A stretch of DNA of 64,000 nt from VAZQ01 sp963827585 (GCA_963827585.1 CAWHCK010000040.1:62001-126000); one strand, 5' to 3'; positions 29,940 through 42,237 are shown, counted from the stretch's first letter. Notes: generated from the letters alone by a model not told the origin. Program-made: numbers and translations.

Positions 29940-31160
29940 ATGACCGAGAAACAACCGGCAGACATGGGCCCTGAAGAGAATCGCCCGCACGAATCCTGGA
30001 CCGATCCGAAGGTGACCGCCGTCCTCGTGCTCGCCGACGGCACCGTGCTCGAAGGGTCAGGCTTCGGCGCGACCGGCCACGCGGTGGGCGAGGTGTGCTT
30101 CAACACTGCCATGACGGGGTATGAGGAAATCCTCACCGATCCCTCCTATGCCGGGCAGATCATCACCTTCACGTTCCCCCATATCGGCAATGTCGGAACC
30201 AACGAGGACGATATCGAGACCGTGAACATGGCAGCGACGCCGGGCGCGCGCGGCATCGTGCTGCATACCGCGATCACCGCGTCCTCGAACTACCGCGCCA
30301 CGCGCCACCTCGATCAATGGCTGAAAGCGCGGGGCGTCATCGGTCTCTCCGGCATCGATACCCGCGCGCTCACCAGCCGCATCCGCGTCAAGGGCATGCC
30401 GAACGCGGTGATCGCGCACGAGCCGTCGGGCAAGTTCGACCTCGACGCCCTCAAGGACGAAGCGCGCGCGTGGCCGGGCCTCGAAGGCATGGACCTCGTG
30501 CCCATGGTGACGTCCGGCCAGCGCTTCACCTGGGACGAGACGCCATGGGAATGGGAAACGGGCTATGGGCGCCAGGAAAGCCCGGAGTTCCACGTGGTCG
30601 CCATCGACTACGGCATCAAGCGCAACATCCTGCGCCAGCTCGCCGGCAAGGGCTGCAAGGTGACGGTGGTGCCGGCCCAGACCGCGGCCGCGGACATCAT
30701 CGCGCTCAAGCCCGACGGCGTGTTTCTCTCCAACGGCCCGGGCGACCCCGCCGCCACCGGCGAATATGCCGTGCCCGTCATCCGCGACATCATCGCCGAG
30801 GGCATCCCGACCTTCGGCATCTGCCTCGGCCACCAGATGCTGGGAATAGCGGTGGGCGCTAGGACGGTGAAGATGCATCAGGGCCACCACGGCGCCAACC
30901 ATCCGGTCAAGGATCTCATCACCGGCAAGGTCGAGATCACGTCCATGAACCACGGCTTCGCCGTCGACCGCACGACCCTGCCGGCGAACGCCGCCGAAAC
31001 CCATGTGTCGCTGTTCGACGGCTCGAACTGCGGCATCGCACTCAAGGACAAGCCGGTGTTCTCCGTGCAGTACCATCCGGAAGCGTCTCCCGGCCCGCAC
31101 GACAGTCATTACCTGTTCGAGCGGTTCGTCGAATTGATGCGAAGGAAGAAGCCTGGGTAG
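29940..31160 (+). CDS. carA: Carbamoyl-phosphate synthase small subunit
   Basis: 406 residues from the ATG at 29940; an upstream in-frame ATG at 29889 lacks a site. The N-terminal CarA domain (GEVCFNTAMTGYEEILTDPS, DTRALTSRIRVKGMPNAVIA) is followed by the class I glutamine amidotransferase with Cys295 in GICLGHQM and the His/Glu pair in QYHPEASPGPHD. It supplies ammonia from glutamine to CarB for arginine and pyrimidine synthesis. The TAG stop lies at the edge of an inverted repeat. carB is about 4.1 kb downstream, on the same strand but not contiguous. Confidence 0.98.
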   Translation: MTEKQPADMGPEENRPHESWTDPKVTAVLVLADGTVLEGSGFGATGHAVGEVCFNTAMTGYEEILTDPSYAGQIITFTFPHIGNVGTNEDDIETVNMAATPGARGIVLHTAITASSNYRATRHLDQWLKARGVIGLSGIDTRALTSRIRVKGMPNAVIAHEPSGKFDLDALKDEARAWPGLEGMDLVPMVTSGQRFTWDETPWEWETGYGRQESPEFHVVAIDYGIKRNILRQLAGKGCKVTVVPAQTAAADIIALKPDGVFLSNGPGDPAATGEYAVPVIRDIIAEGIPTFGICLGHQMLGIAVGARTVKMHQGHHGANHPVKDLITGKVEITSMNHGFAVDRTTLPANAAETHVSLFDGSNCGIALKDKPVFSVQYHPEASPGPHDSHYLFERFVELMRRKKPG

Positions 31161-31291
31161 GGTGGGCAAAGGCGCCACTTGGCGCCGTGTCCACGCGGCG
31201 CCGATACTGTTGGGAGTTGCGGCACGGCGCACGCGATCGGGCTTGTGGGAAATCGTGCGAGCTTGTCAGCGTGCGCCTTTGCCCAGCCTAC
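31157..31291. repeat. Inverted repeat flanking a spacer downstream of carA
   Basis: The arms GTAGGGTGGGCAAAGGCGC (31157) and GCGCCTTTGCCCAGCCTAC (ending 31291) pair over about 19 bases. An inner GGCGCC palindrome (31171-31186) is included. The left arm contains the carA stop codon. The whole resembles a small non-autonomous element inserted at the gene end. Confidence 0.7.
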
Positions 31292-31355
31292 GCGACCACT
31301 ACTTCATCAGCTTCCTGCGCACGGTCAGAAGCACCGACGGGAAAGGCAAAGCGAG

Positions 31356-31859
31356 ATGGACGCGCAGTCCAAGCAGGCGCCGGAAAGATTCGGCCTCGTG
31401 CCGCCGGAAATCGCCGCCACGATGAGCGGGCTCGAATTGCTGCAGGGCATGATGGCGGGCCGCTTTCCGGCGCCGCCGATCATGCAGCTCATCGGCTTCG
31501 ATCTGGTCGAAGTCGAGCCCGAGCGCGCGGTGTTCGAGGGCACGCCGGCGCTGCGGCACTACAACCCGCTCGGAACCGTGCACGGCGGCTATGCCGCGAC
31601 CCTTCTGGACTCCTGCATGGGCTGCGCGGTGCATACGACCCTGCCGAAGGGCACGGGCTATATCACGCTCGAGTTCAAGATCAGCCTCGTGCGCCCGCTC
31701 ACCGCCGAGACCGGCCCGGTGCGGGCCGAAGGCAAGGTGATCAACAGCGGCCGGCGCGTCGCCACCGCCGAAGGTCGGCTCACTGATGGGCGTGGGCGGC
31801 TGCTCGCCCATGCGACCACCACCTGCCTGGTGTTCGAATTGCCGGTGACGGAGCGTTAG
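31356..31859 (+). CDS. PaaI-type hot-dog thioesterase
   Basis: 167 residues from the ATG at 31356, preceded by GGGAAAGGCAAAGCG. The longer frame to 31179 runs through the inverted repeat. The hot-dog core has the PaaI/4HBT-II motif PLGTVHGGYAATLLDSCMGC (catalytic Asp region), with YITLEFKISLVRPLTAETGP as the central beta-strands. It probably hydrolyses an aryl- or acyl-CoA; the substrate is unknown. The stop codon TAG is the first three bases of a palindromic repeat. Confidence 0.88.
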   Translation: MDAQSKQAPERFGLVPPEIAATMSGLELLQGMMAGRFPAPPIMQLIGFDLVEVEPERAVFEGTPALRHYNPLGTVHGGYAATLLDSCMGCAVHTTLPKGTGYITLEFKISLVRPLTAETGPVRAEGKVINSGRRVATAEGRLTDGRGRLLAHATTTCLVFELPVTER

Positions 31860-31958
31860 AGCGTGATTGCCTTAGGTTGAGTCGCAATCACGCTCTAGCT
31901 TTTTGTTTGAGCATGATCTTTTCGGAAAACCGGTACCCACTTTTCCGGATCATGCTCT
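31857..31958. repeat. Double palindromic intergenic repeat, copy 2; terminator-like
   Basis: Nearly identical to the copy at 3473: TAGAGCGTGATTGC and GCAATCACGCTCTA arms followed by a T-run (GCTTTTTG), then GAGCATGATC and GATCATGCTC arms with inner CGGAAAA/TTTTCCG. It starts exactly at the thioesterase stop codon and ends about 70 bases before the methyltransferase start. It probably terminates thioesterase transcription. Confidence 0.92.
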
Positions 31959-32025
31959 AGACTCTGGCGGCCGGCGACGGTTGCCCTATAGTCCCTGCCC
32001 AATGGGGGCGAGCTGGGGACGACTG

Positions 32026-32715
32026 ATGGGCGACTGGATCGCCTTCTGGGATTCCGAACATTCGATCTACGTCAATGCGCGCCATCGCGACGTGCACTAC
32101 CGCACCATCGCGCAGGACATCCGCGCGGCGCTGCCGGCCGGAGCGTACGTGCTCGACTACGGCTGCGGGGAAGCGCTCCACGCCGACCTCGTCGCGGCAC
32201 CTGCCCGCCGGCTGATCCTGTGCGAGGCGGCACCCCTGGTGCGCGCCGCGCTTGCCGATCGCTTCGCCGGCCATCCGAAGATCGAGGTGCGCTCGCCCGA
32301 GGACGCCGCGGCGCTGCCCGCCGCATCGCTCGACGCGATCGTGATGCACTCGGTCGCGCAGTATCTCACGCCGGAGGAGCTCGATGCGCTGCTGGTCCTG
32401 TTCCGCCGGCTGCTGAACGAAAACGGCGTTCTCATCCTCGGGGACGTCATTCCGCCCCATGTCTCGGCCCTGACCGATGCGGCGGCGCTGCTCCGCTTCG
32501 GCGCGGCGAACGGCTTTCTCGGCGCCGCGCTCGTCGGCCTTGTGCGCACGGTCATGTCCGACTACTGGCACCTGCGCACGCGCCTCGGTCTCACTCGCTA
32601 CAGCGAGGGTGCGATAACCGAAAAACTCGCCCACGCCGGATTTTCCGCGCGCCGCGCTGCCGCCAATATCGGCCACAACCCGGCGCGCATGACCTTTCTT
32701 GCACGGCCGGTGTGA
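32026..32715 (+). CDS. Class I SAM-dependent methyltransferase
   Basis: 229 residues from the ATG at 32026 (GGGGACGACTG upstream); an ATG at 32002 is the alternative. The frame extends into the repeat at 31903, which is not believable as protein. The Rossmann motifs are VLDYGCGEALHADLV (motif I), the acidic end of strand 2 in RLILCEAA, and LDAIVMHSVAQYLTPEELDA (motif IV region). The C-terminal part has a hydrophobic stretch (ANGFLGAALVGLVRTVM). The acceptor is unknown. A receptor gene converges on it 12 bases downstream. Confidence 0.8.
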   Translation: MGDWIAFWDSEHSIYVNARHRDVHYRTIAQDIRAALPAGAYVLDYGCGEALHADLVAAPARRLILCEAAPLVRAALADRFAGHPKIEVRSPEDAAALPAASLDAIVMHSVAQYLTPEELDALLVLFRRLLNENGVLILGDVIPPHVSALTDAAALLRFGAANGFLGAALVGLVRTVMSDYWHLRTRLGLTRYSEGAITEKLAHAGFSARRAAANIGHNPARMTFLARPV

Positions 32716-32727
32716 GCGCCGCACGTT

Positions 32728-33705
32728 TCAGTTCGGCGCGATGCCCGCTTCGCGAATGACCGTCCCGTAGCGCTTGTGGTCGGCCGCGATCAAATCCCGC
32801 AAGCTTTCGCTACCGGCGAAGGCAAGGTCGTAGCCCAGCGCCGACAGCCGTTTTTGCACGTCGGGAAGCTTGGTGATCTCGCCGATCTCCTTGCCCAAGC
32901 GCTCGACGACGTCGCGCGGGGTCCGGACGGGGGCGGCGATGCCGAACCAGACGCCGACGTTGAAACCGGGCAGCGCGTTCTCGGCCACGGTCGGTACGTT
33001 CGGAAGAAGCACAATACGTCGCAGCGACGCGGTCGCCAACGGCTTCACCTTGCCGGCCTCGACGAGCTGGATGACGACGTTGGGGGTCGCCCAGATCAAT
33101 GGGATCTGCCCGCCGAGGAGATCGTTGAGCGCAGGCGCCGTGCCGCGATAGGGCACATGGGTGATGTCGATCCCGGAGGCGGTGTTGAGCATGGCGGCGG
33201 CGAGGTGGTGCGGCGTACCGACCCCCGGCGTTCCGACCGAGAGCTTGCCCGGATTCGCCTTGGCATAGGCAATCAGTTCCTTGACGTCCGCCACCGGAAG
33301 CGACGGATGAGCGAACAGCAAGAGCGGCGTGGTCGCAACCTGCGCGATCGGTGCAAAGTCCTCGGTAACGTCGAATGGCACGCTCCGGTGCAGCCATTTG
33401 TGGAGCACGGCGGAGATATCCATCAGCAGCAGCGTGCGGCCGTCGGGCGTGGCCTTGGCGACGTAATCGACTCCCACCACGCCGCCCGCTCCGACGCGGT
33501 TCTCGACCACCACCGGCTGCTTGAGGCGCTCCTGCAGCCGCTCGGCGACCGCCCGGCCGATGGTGTCCATGCCGCCCCCGGCGGCGATCGGCACCACCAG
33601 CGTAACCACCGCGGCAGGATCGCCGAGCGGCGCTTGCGCATGGAGCGGAACGGCACCGAGCACGGCGAAAACAACGGCGATCGCGAGCGCTCGAGCCGTG
33701 CCCAT
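32728..33705 (-). CDS. TTT/Bug-family substrate-binding receptor, divergent member
   Basis: 325 residues, ATG at 33705 behind GGGGAGGAGACGAGG. The signal peptide ends near VPLHAQ. The landmarks match the family (VVPIAAGGGMDTIGRAVAER, ENRVGAGGVVGVDYVA, ISAVLHKWLH, HVPYRGTAPALNDLLGGQIP). It lacks the YPxRPVR opening of the other three receptors, so it is a separate lineage. It is periplasmic with unknown ligand and no adjacent permease genes. Confidence 0.9.
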   Translation of the reverse strand: MGTARALAIAVVFAVLGAVPLHAQAPLGDPAAVVTLVVPIAAGGGMDTIGRAVAERLQERLKQPVVVENRVGAGGVVGVDYVAKATPDGRTLLLMDISAVLHKWLHRSVPFDVTEDFAPIAQVATTPLLLFAHPSLPVADVKELIAYAKANPGKLSVGTPGVGTPHHLAAAMLNTASGIDITHVPYRGTAPALNDLLGGQIPLIWATPNVVIQLVEAGKVKPLATASLRRIVLLPNVPTVAENALPGFNVGVWFGIAAPVRTPRDVVERLGKEIGEITKLPDVQKRLSALGYDLAFAGSESLRDLIAADHKRYGTVIREAGIAPN

Positions 33706-33857
33706 CCTCGTCTCCTCCCCGTCATGCGACCGCGTTGCCGTGGCTTGTCGATGCCCGTGTCGCTTGCGGTGACGGTAGCCTGCCGCAGTTTGGAGGGCAA
33801 ACGTCTGGCGCGCCGCCGCGAGGGCACCGGCTGGCGGCCAGAGTATTTGTTCGGTCG

Positions 33858-33903
33858 CATGATCTTATCCGAAAAGTCTGCAACTTTTCGGACTCATGCT
33901 CTA
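33858..33903. repeat. Palindromic repeat, diverged copy of the GAGCATGATC type
   Basis: GCATGATCTTATCCGAAAAGT pairs imperfectly with ACTTTTCGGACTCATGCTCTA around a short loop. The right end TAGAGCATGAGT (minus strand) begins with the stop codon of the YihY-like gene ending at 33901. It is a shorter and less conserved copy than those at 3525 and 40752. Confidence 0.8.
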
Positions 33904-35049
33904 TGTCACGGCAACCCCGACCGTGTCGGCCATGACGGCGCCGCGGGTGCCGAGCGGCTTTTCCGGCCCCACGGTCGAATCGTGCGCGGTCTGATGCTCG
34001 ATCTCGGAATTGAGCTCGGCGCCGACCAGCACCACGATGGTTGAAAGCCACATCCAGATCATCAAGCCGACGACCGCGCCCAGCGCCCCGTAGGTGGCGT
34101 TGTAGTTGGCGAAATTCCCGAGATACCAGGAAAACAGCGAGGACACCGCGAGCCAGGCGAGCGCGGCGAAGACGCTGCCGATGCTGATCCAGCGCCAGCG
34201 CGCCAGCCGCCGGCTCGGCCCGTAGCGGTAGAGCACGGAAAGCCCCAGGATGATCAGCACGAACATCAGGGGCCAGCGCAGATATCCGATGATCGGATGG
34301 TCGGAGCTCGTCACCCCGAATGCCGCCAGGGCGAGTGGAAATACCACCACAAGCGCGATCGCCAGTCCGGCTCCGGCGATGGCACAGACGGTGAAGAACA
34401 GCGAGACCACGTTGAGCCAAACGAGGCCGCGCTTCTCGTCTTCGTCGTAGATGATGTTGAGCGCGTCGAAGATCGCCTTCATGCCCGCATTGGCGCTCCA
34501 CAGCGCGATGCCGAGGCCCAAAAGAAAGCCGAAGGTGAGCCTGCCGTCGCTCTTGGCGGCAATGCGGGAGATCTCCGTCCCGACGATGTCGAGCGTGCCG
34601 GCCGGGACGATGTCGGCAGCGATGGAGAGATGGTTGCCGATGGTGGCGGCATTGGCGAACAGCGCGTAGGAGGACACCCCCGCCGCGATCGCCGGAAACA
34701 AGGCGACCAGCGAATAGAAGGCCACCCCGGCGGCGAGCGCCAACAGGCGATCGTCCTGGATTTCATGGTAGGTGCGGACAAGAACGTCCTTCCAGCCGCG
34801 CCACGGGATCTGCAGCGGCGCGCGTGCGCGCCGCCCCCGGCCGCGTTCAGCGGCGCGAAACTCCTGCAAGGTCAGCGGCTCCTGCGCCGGCGTCGCACGC
34901 GGCGGCACGGGCACCGGCTCCCGGCCGCGCCGGCCGCGCCGGCCGTCCCCAAGCTTGAGGGCGTAGATCACACCGCCGGTCACGAGGACAGCGGCGGCAA
35001 GCCAGGACATGAGATCGTCAAGCCGGGAATTGACGGGGCGGGGTGGCAT
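33901..35049 (-). CDS. YihY/BrkB family inner-membrane protein with charged N-terminal extension
   Basis: 382 residues from the ATG at 35049; an earlier ATG at 35112 is possible. One short hydrophobic helix is followed by a very basic linker (GDGRRGRRGREPVPVPPRAT) and then the BrkB domain with about six helices (LALAAGVAFYSLVALFPAIA, FGFLLGLGIALWSANAGMKA, AVVGLMIWMWLSTIVVLVGA, GAELNSEIEHQ). The family was once mis-assigned as RNase BN; its real function is unknown. It ends at a palindromic repeat that supplies the stop codon. Confidence 0.88.
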   Translation of the reverse strand: MPPRPVNSRLDDLMSWLAAAVLVTGGVIYALKLGDGRRGRRGREPVPVPPRATPAQEPLTLQEFRAAERGRGRRARAPLQIPWRGWKDVLVRTYHEIQDDRLLALAAGVAFYSLVALFPAIAAGVSSYALFANAATIGNHLSIAADIVPAGTLDIVGTEISRIAAKSDGRLTFGFLLGLGIALWSANAGMKAIFDALNIIYDEDEKRGLVWLNVVSLFFTVCAIAGAGLAIALVVVFPLALAAFGVTSSDHPIIGYLRWPLMFVLIILGLSVLYRYGPSRRLARWRWISIGSVFAALAWLAVSSLFSWYLGNFANYNATYGALGAVVGLMIWMWLSTIVVLVGAELNSEIEHQTAHDSTVGPEKPLGTRGAVMADTVGVAVT

Positions 35050-35282
35050 ACGCTGGCAGCCGCGAATGGCAGGGGCTCGGTCATCAACGATCTGCCGTCC
35101 AATCGGTTTCATCGCCAGGATGCGATCGCGCCTTGGACGCGCGCCCGGCTACCCTTCCCTGCCCGCTGATTCTGGTCTAAAGAGGCCCGCGCGCGGGGCC
35201 GCAGCCTCTGCGCCGGCCGAAGGACGCGCAACCGCGCGCCCTTTTTTTGTGCCTCGAGCTACCCCAGATACCGCCGAGCGAC

Positions 35283-38606
<3,324 letters not shown>

Positions 38607-38711
38607 CGGTACGTGTTTGGGACAGGGTTCAGGGTCGCGTGGCCGGATGAAACTTCGGCCCGCGATCGGAATTATTGTCTCTTGGCTGGAGCCGGAGGTT
38701 TGAAGGAAACG

Positions 38712-39185
38712 ATGGACAAGATCCCGATGACGGCAGCGGGCTATTCGACGCTCGAGAACGAACTCAAGCACCGCCAGCAGGTCGAGCGGCCGCGCATCAT
38801 CCAGCAGATTACCGACGCGCGCACGCACGGCGATCTGTCGGAGAATGCCGAATACCACGCCGCCAAAGAATCGCAGTCGCACAACGAGGGCCGCATCGCC
38901 GAGCTCGAGGACAAGCTCGCGCGCGCCGAGGTGATCGACGTGTCGAAGCTTTCCGGCGATACCATCAAATTCGGCGCGACCGTGACCCTGCTCGACGAGG
39001 ATACCGAGAAGAAGCAGGTGTGGCAGCTCGTCGGCGAGCCCGAGGCCGACGCCAAGAAGGGCAAGATCTCGATCACCTCTCCGCTCGCGCGCGCGCTGAT
39101 CGGGAAGGCCAAGGGCGCCAGTGTCGAGGTCGTGACGCCGAGCGGCGCCAAGGCCTACGAGGTCAAGAAAGTCGAGTGGCGCTAA
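38712..39185 (+). CDS. greA: Transcription elongation factor GreA
   Basis: 157 residues with ATG at 38712, preceded by GAAGGAAACG; the frame extends upstream to 38613 without support. The N-terminal coiled-coil carries the acidic tip motif DARTHGDLSENAEYHAAKES. The FKBP-like C-terminal domain contains GATVTLLDEDTEKKQVWQLV and ISITSPLARALIGKAKGASV. It rescues backtracked RNA polymerase by stimulating transcript cleavage. Confidence 0.97.
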   Translation: MDKIPMTAAGYSTLENELKHRQQVERPRIIQQITDARTHGDLSENAEYHAAKESQSHNEGRIAELEDKLARAEVIDVSKLSGDTIKFGATVTLLDEDTEKKQVWQLVGEPEADAKKGKISITSPLARALIGKAKGASVEVVTPSGAKAYEVKKVEWR

Positions 39186-39297
39186 CCGACATCGACCAGG
39201 ACCACGCGGCGTACCCGAGATATCGAGCCTTGGGACGCCCCTGCACGTGAGCTGACGGTCAGCGGCGCCTGAGGCAGGTGGCCAAGGCCTGCGAACG

Positions 39298-39525
39298 TCA
39301 AGTTCGGCGCGGCACGCCGCGCGAGATGCACTCGTTATAGCGAACTGTGCACGCCCCCGACGTGCACCGATACCTCCACCGGCCTGTGGCCGGATCGCAC
39401 GAACCTCCCGCCTCGATGGCACATCGCGCTTGCAGGTTCGTGCACCTCCCGTTGGCGGCTGGCGCCGCATTCACGACGGAGGACAAACCCACAATAGCCA
39501 TGGCAATAGCAATCGCGCGAAGCAT
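39298..39525 (-). CDS. Small secreted cysteine-rich protein
   Basis: 75 residues, ATG at 39525 behind GGGAGGGGAGGAGCG, a strong site. Residues 1-20 are a signal peptide (MLRAIAIAMAIVGLSSVVNA). The mature 55 residues contain five or six Cys (NGRCTNLQARCAIEAGGSCD, then YRCTSGACTVRYNECISRG), which would pair in the periplasm. No family recognised. It is convergent with greA across a short gap in which I see nothing else. Confidence 0.65.
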   Translation of the reverse strand: MLRAIAIAMAIVGLSSVVNAAPAANGRCTNLQARCAIEAGGSCDPATGRWRYRCTSGACTVRYNECISRGVPRRT

Positions 39526-39669
39526 CGCTCCTCCCCTCCCGTACGTGTGCTCTCACAACCGCCGCGATAGAAGGTAATAAGGTACTCATTTATAAGGGCG
39601 CCACACAAGAGGCATGACCATAGACGCGCACGGTCTGCTATCTCTTCTGCTTCGATGGGTGATGGCCAA

Positions 39670-40704
39670 ATGAAATTCGGCGTGTTCGATCATATGGACG
39701 ATGCCGGCGTGCCGCTCGGTCAGCTCTATGCCGATCGGCTCGCGCTGGCCGAAGCCTATGATCGCAGCGGTATCCACGGCTACCATGTCGCCGAGCACCA
39801 TGCGACGCCGCTCGGCTGCGCCGCCTCGCCCGGGCTCTTCCTCGCCGCCCTGGCGCAGCGCACCAAGACGCTGCGCTTCGGCCCGCTGGTCTATCTGCTG
39901 CCGTTCTACCATCCGCTGCGCCTGATCGAGGAGATCTGCATGCTCGATCAGATGAGCGGCGGGCGCTTCCAACTCGGCGTCGGGCGCGGCGTCTCTCCGT
40001 TCGAGACCCGCGCCTACGGCCTCGACTTCGCCGAGACCGGGGCGATCTATCACGAGGCCTTCCAGCTCATCCTCAAAGGCCTCGCATCGGACGAACTGAC
40101 GTTCGAAGGGGCGCATTACCAATTTCACAAAGTGCCGATGATCCTGCGGCCGGTGCAACGCCCGCACCCGCCGCTGTGGTACGGAACCACGATCCCCGAG
40201 AACACGGACTGGCCGGCGGCAAACGACGTGAACATCGTCAGCATCGCGCTGCGCCCGACGGTCCGCGTCATCACCGATCGCTACCGCGCCGTGCGCGCAC
40301 GCCTCGGCAAGAATCCGAAAACCATTCCGCTCATGGGGGTTGCCCGCCACGTGGTGGTCGCCGACACCGACGAGGATGCCCTCGAGATCGCGCGGCGCGC
40401 CTATCCGCGCTGGCGTGCCAGTTTTCGCTGGTTGTTCGCGCGCCACGGCGCCGAACCGCGGATCATGGGGCTCTATCCGCCGACCTTCGATGAGCTCATG
40501 GCGATCGACAACGGCATCGCCGGGTCGCCGCGGACGGTCCGCGATTTCATGGCTGCGGAGGCGGAAACAACCGGCAGCAACTACTTGTTGTCATGGTTCG
40601 CGTTTGGCGACATGACGCTGGCGGAATCGTTGCGCTCGCTCGAACTGTTTTCGCGCGAGGTCATGCCCACCTTCGCGAGCACGCGCGCCGACGCAGCGGA
40701 ATGA
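39670..40704 (+). CDS. LLM-class flavin-dependent oxidoreductase (luciferase-like monooxygenase)
   Basis: 344 residues from the ATG at 39670 (MKFGVFDHMDDAGVPLGQLY). The TIM-barrel luciferase-like fold shows GYHVAEHHATPLGCAASPGL, FGPLVYLLPFYHPLRLIEEI and GVGRGVSPFETRAYGL, then HPPLWYGTTIPENTDWPAAN. Members use reduced FMN or F420 to oxidise small molecules. The substrate is unknown and no flavin reductase is adjacent. A palindromic repeat follows the stop. Confidence 0.88.
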   Translation: MKFGVFDHMDDAGVPLGQLYADRLALAEAYDRSGIHGYHVAEHHATPLGCAASPGLFLAALAQRTKTLRFGPLVYLLPFYHPLRLIEEICMLDQMSGGRFQLGVGRGVSPFETRAYGLDFAETGAIYHEAFQLILKGLASDELTFEGAHYQFHKVPMILRPVQRPHPPLWYGTTIPENTDWPAANDVNIVSIALRPTVRVITDRYRAVRARLGKNPKTIPLMGVARHVVVADTDEDALEIARRAYPRWRASFRWLFARHGAEPRIMGLYPPTFDELMAIDNGIAGSPRTVRDFMAAEAETTGSNYLLSWFAFGDMTLAESLRSLELFSREVMPTFASTRADAAE

Positions 40705-40751
40705 GACCGGTGGGTGCGGGAACTATTCCACGCACGATTGCGCTATTGCTG

Positions 40752-40802
40752 GAGCATGATCTTTTCCGAAAACCGGTACCCACTTTTCGGGATCATGCTC
40801 TA
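40752..40802. repeat. Palindromic repeat, GAGCATGATC type, single half
   Basis: The sequence between 40752 and 40802 (GAGCATGATC, CGAAAA, TTTTCG, GATCATGCTC arms around CCGGTACCCA) matches the second half of the repeat at 3525 and 31909. It lies between convergent genes. The minus-strand reading TAGAGCATGA provides the stop codon of the Lrp-type gene. Confidence 0.92.
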
Positions 40803-41234
40803 TCGCGGCGCTTTCAGCTCCATGGGTACCATGGCGGCGTTCTTTGAATTGCGCAGCGTCAGCGAGGTCTTGACGTTGCGCACATGGGGCGCCGCGGTGA
40901 GCTGCGCGACGAAAGCTTGGAAGGTTCGCAGGTCCGGCGCCACGCATTTGAGGATGAAGTCGATCTCCCCCGAGAGCATCCAGCATTCGCGCACCAGCGG
41001 CTGGGCACGCACGAAGTCTTCGAACGCTTTGAGGTCGGCGTCGGCTTGGCTGCTCAGGTGCACCATGGCGAAAACGGTAACCTCGTAGCCGAGAAGCTTT
41101 TCGTCGAGCAGCGCGCGATAAGCCTTGATGTAGCCGGCCTGCTCGAGCGCGCGCACGCGCCGCAGGCAGGGTGGAGCCGAGATGCCGACTCGGCGGGAGA
41201 GTTCGACGTTGGTGATGCGGCCGTCGTCCTGCAA
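40800..41234 (-). CDS. Lrp/AsnC family transcriptional regulator, start uncertain
   Basis: 144 residues if the TTG at 41234 is used. The winged HTH (GRITNVELSRRVGISAPPCL) and the RAM ligand domain (GYEVTVFAMVHLSSQADADL, CWMLSGEIDFILKCVAPDLR) are intact. The frame continues upstream as coherent protein (PPELDAIDRQILEELQDDGR), which includes the usual first helix, but no ATG or GTG occurs in it before a TGA near 41312. Another frame has an ATG at about 41314. Either a base was lost near 41270-41310 or TTG is truly used. It probably binds an amino acid and controls a transport or catabolic gene. The stop TAG is repeat-derived. Confidence 0.75.
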   Translation of the reverse strand: MQDDGRITNVELSRRVGISAPPCLRRVRALEQAGYIKAYRALLDEKLLGYEVTVFAMVHLSSQADADLKAFEDFVRAQPLVRECWMLSGEIDFILKCVAPDLRTFQAFVAQLTAAPHVRNVKTSLTLRNSKNAAMVPMELKAPR

Positions 41235-41454
41235 TTCCTCGAGAATCTGTCGGTCGATGGCATCGAGTTCGGGCGGCCACGGAAGGCTCCAGCGGATTCT
41301 TGGTTGTCACGCATTATTAGCGAGATTGCAGGCGTCACGAAACATTATTGCCTAGACGAGGTAATTAAACACCGTCACCATCTTGATTCAAGGCATCCAG
41401 CCCGGCGGCCACCTCACCATCTCGACCGAAAGCCGTCGGTGGTCGCAAGCAAGC

Positions 41455-42237
41455 TCATCGGCCGAAAGCCGCCGCCGCGACCAGCAGGATCAAAATCTCG
41501 CTGGATTGCTCGAGCGTGCCCAGAACATCGCCGGTCTGGCCGCCGATCTGACGGACGCATAGCCATGCCAGCCAAGCAAAAGCGGCGGCCAGCAATGCGA
41601 TCGCGCACAGGCCCGCGGCCGGCCCAAGTCCTACCACGAGGGCGGCAATACCCATGAGCAGCGCGGCCACCGCGCTTGCGCGCGACGGCCTGCCAGCGCC
41701 GGCGGAAAGGCCGTCCTCCCGTGCCGGCGGAACCAGCCGCATGAACAGCGGCATGCTGCCGCGCGCCGCCATGTGGGTCGCGACGAGAACCGCGGCCGCG
41801 CGCGCAGGATCGGCAATGGTCGCAAGCGCCGCCGCGCGCAACAGCAGCGACATCGCCAGCGCACACGCGCCGTAGGTTCCGGTCCGGCTGTCGCGCATGA
41901 TCTCGAGCTTGCGTTCGCGCGTGGCCGCACCGAAAGAGTCCGCGACATCCGCCAGTCCATCCTCATGCAGGCATCCGGTCACGACCAGGGTCGCCGCGAC
42001 GCTCAAGCCGGCGGCGGGGAATGGCGGGAGGCCCGCCAGGCGGGCGAACCCATAGACCGCCGCTGCGATCAAGCCCACGATCGCACCCGCGACCGGAAAG
42101 GCCCAGACCGCACGCGCGACATCGGCACTGGAATGCGCACGAACAGAGGCGATCGGCAGGCGCGTGCAAAACAGCACGGCAGCCACGACATCTGCCGCCA
42201 ATTGCCTGACCCGGGCGGCAGCAGACAATTCAATCAT
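41455..42237 (-). CDS. cobS: Adenosylcobinamide-GDP ribazoletransferase (cobalamin synthase)
   Basis: 260 residues from the ATG at 42237 (MIELSAAARVRQLAADVVAA). An integral membrane protein with about seven helices. The CobS core motif is GCLHEDGLADVADSFGAATR, whose acidic residues bind Mg2+, followed by KLEIMRDSRTGTYGACALAM. It joins adenosylcobinamide-GDP to alpha-ribazole (phosphate) in the last steps of cobalamin assembly. Its start overlaps the preceding gene by 8 bases. It is the last gene of the uptake operon. Confidence 0.95.
   Translation of the reverse strand: MIELSAAARVRQLAADVVAAVLFCTRLPIASVRAHSSADVARAVWAFPVAGAIVGLIAAAVYGFARLAGLPPFPAAGLSVAATLVVTGCLHEDGLADVADSFGAATRERKLEIMRDSRTGTYGACALAMSLLLRAAALATIADPARAAAVLVATHMAARGSMPLFMRLVPPAREDGLSAGAGRPSRASAVAALLMGIAALVVGLGPAAGLCAIALLAAAFAWLAWLCVRQIGGQTGDVLGTLEQSSEILILLVAAAAFGR

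Noticed and set aside
31903..32025. Upstream extension of the methyltransferase
   Set aside because: It would translate the palindromic repeat (FEHDLFGKPVPTFPDHAL), a known artefact of this repeat family.
40714..41088. Plus-strand frame overlapping the Lrp gene
   Set aside because: It also begins in the repeat and is antisense to a clear HTH/RAM protein.
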